Shown one piece after another: positions 16,137-16,457 of a DNA stretch of 16,457 bases. The stretch spans positions 1 through 16,457 of the forward strand of contig JAJXZK010000285.1 in the NCBI GenBank assembly GCA_021780095.1. Direction: 5' to 3'. The notes under the pieces are model-generated. The model ran no database searches. It was not told the DNA's origin and worked only from the letters and a program-made list of their open reading frames with translations. Every line of letters begins with the position of its first letter. Positions within the stretch are counted from its first letter, which is position 1. The stretch is from Acidobacteriota bacterium (GTDB taxonomy: Bacteria > Acidobacteriota > Terriglobia > Terriglobales > Acidobacteriaceae). The position numbers and the translations under genes were made by a program.

Positions 16137-16457
16137 ATGCACATCTTCCATTCCATTCAGGAGATTCCCGCCGACTTCGGTCCGTCGGTTGTGACCATTG
16201 GAAATTTCGATGGGGTGCACCGCGGGCATCAAGTGGTGCTGCGGGACGTGATTGCGCGTGCGCGCGCGCTGCATACCCGCTCCATTGCGGTCACCTTCGA
16301 CCCTCATCCGGTTCGCCTCCTGCGCCCCCAAATTCCGCTGCGCCTGATCACCCAGCAGGAACAAAAGCTCGCCTGGCTGGCGCATTCTGGTATCGATGCG
16401 GTGCTGGTTCTTCCCTTCACTCGGGAACTCTCTCGACTCACGGCACGGGAGTTTGCG
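16137..16457 (+). CDS. ribF: Bifunctional riboflavin kinase/FAD synthetase, N-terminal part (right window edge)
   Basis: The first 107 codons of RibF are visible before the window ends; the full protein is usually ~310 residues. The FAD synthetase (FMN adenylyltransferase) domain is recognisable: VTIGNFDGVHRGHQVVL, with the GxFDGxHxGH nucleotidyltransferase motif, and VTFDPHPVRLLRP. RibF phosphorylates riboflavin to FMN and adenylates FMN to FAD; the riboflavin-kinase half would lie outside the window. The ATG at 16137 is 2 nt after the stop of the hydrolase gene, typical of an operon with coupled translation. No FMN riboswitch is seen upstream. Confidence 0.96.
   Translation, partial: MHIFHSIQEIPADFGPSVVTIGNFDGVHRGHQVVLRDVIARARALHTRSIAVTFDPHPVRLLRPQIPLRLITQQEQKLAWLAHSGIDAVLVLPFTRELSRLTAREFA

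Overview
The window looks like an ordinary chromosomal segment of a moderately GC-rich (roughly 55-60% by eye) soil-type bacterium, most likely an acidobacterium (Acidobacteriota, Terriglobia-like). That guess rests on the combination of a DUF3106 protein behind an ECF sigma/anti-sigma pair, a DUF1844 protein beside a YgfZ-type protein, a HELTH zincin beside methylthioadenosine phosphorylase, and large uncharacterised GT-C-like membrane proteins. It is inference from gene content and was not checked by any search. I see no insertion sequence, phage gene, CRISPR array, toxin-antitoxin pair or rRNA.

Layout. (1) 1-2460, minus strand: an ECF sigma factor with a long acidic N-terminal extension, its membrane-anchored zinc-finger anti-sigma factor, and a DUF3106 membrane/exported protein cut by the left edge. 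(2) 2590-2664, plus: tRNA-Val(CAC) with encoded CCA. (3) 2918-5038, plus: a 706-residue multi-pass membrane protein, possibly GT-C-like, with a soluble C-terminal domain. It is followed by a long hairpin terminator shared with the convergent enolase gene (eno, 5109-6401, minus). (4) 6402-7039: a 638-bp stretch without a gene, between the divergent eno and the next gene. (5) 7040-7963, plus: a secreted protein resembling the C-terminal domain of VirB10/TrbI, standing alone. A second shared hairpin terminator follows it. (6) 8067-13351, minus: four tightly packed genes transcribed in the order zincin-like exported protease, S-methyl-5'-thioadenosine phosphorylase (mtnP), PfkB-family kinase, ArnT/PMT-like membrane glycosyltransferase. 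(7) 13435-16457, plus: a divergent operon of YgfZ-like protein, DUF1844 protein, PhnP-like metallo-beta-lactamase-fold hydrolase and RibF, the last cut by the right edge.

How the genes fit together. Region 1 is a self-contained envelope-signalling module. Region 6 mixes purine/methionine salvage (mtnP, possibly the kinase) with two envelope proteins, and overlapping start/stop codons suggest translational coupling. Region 7 groups a folate-binding Fe-S-related protein with the flavin cofactor enzyme RibF and two small accessory proteins.

No clear-cut new defence or mobile system is visible. The most unusual items are the solo VirB10-like secreted protein, the sigma factor's acidic extension, the zincin-mtnP coupling and the orphan membrane protein whose middle is AT-richer.
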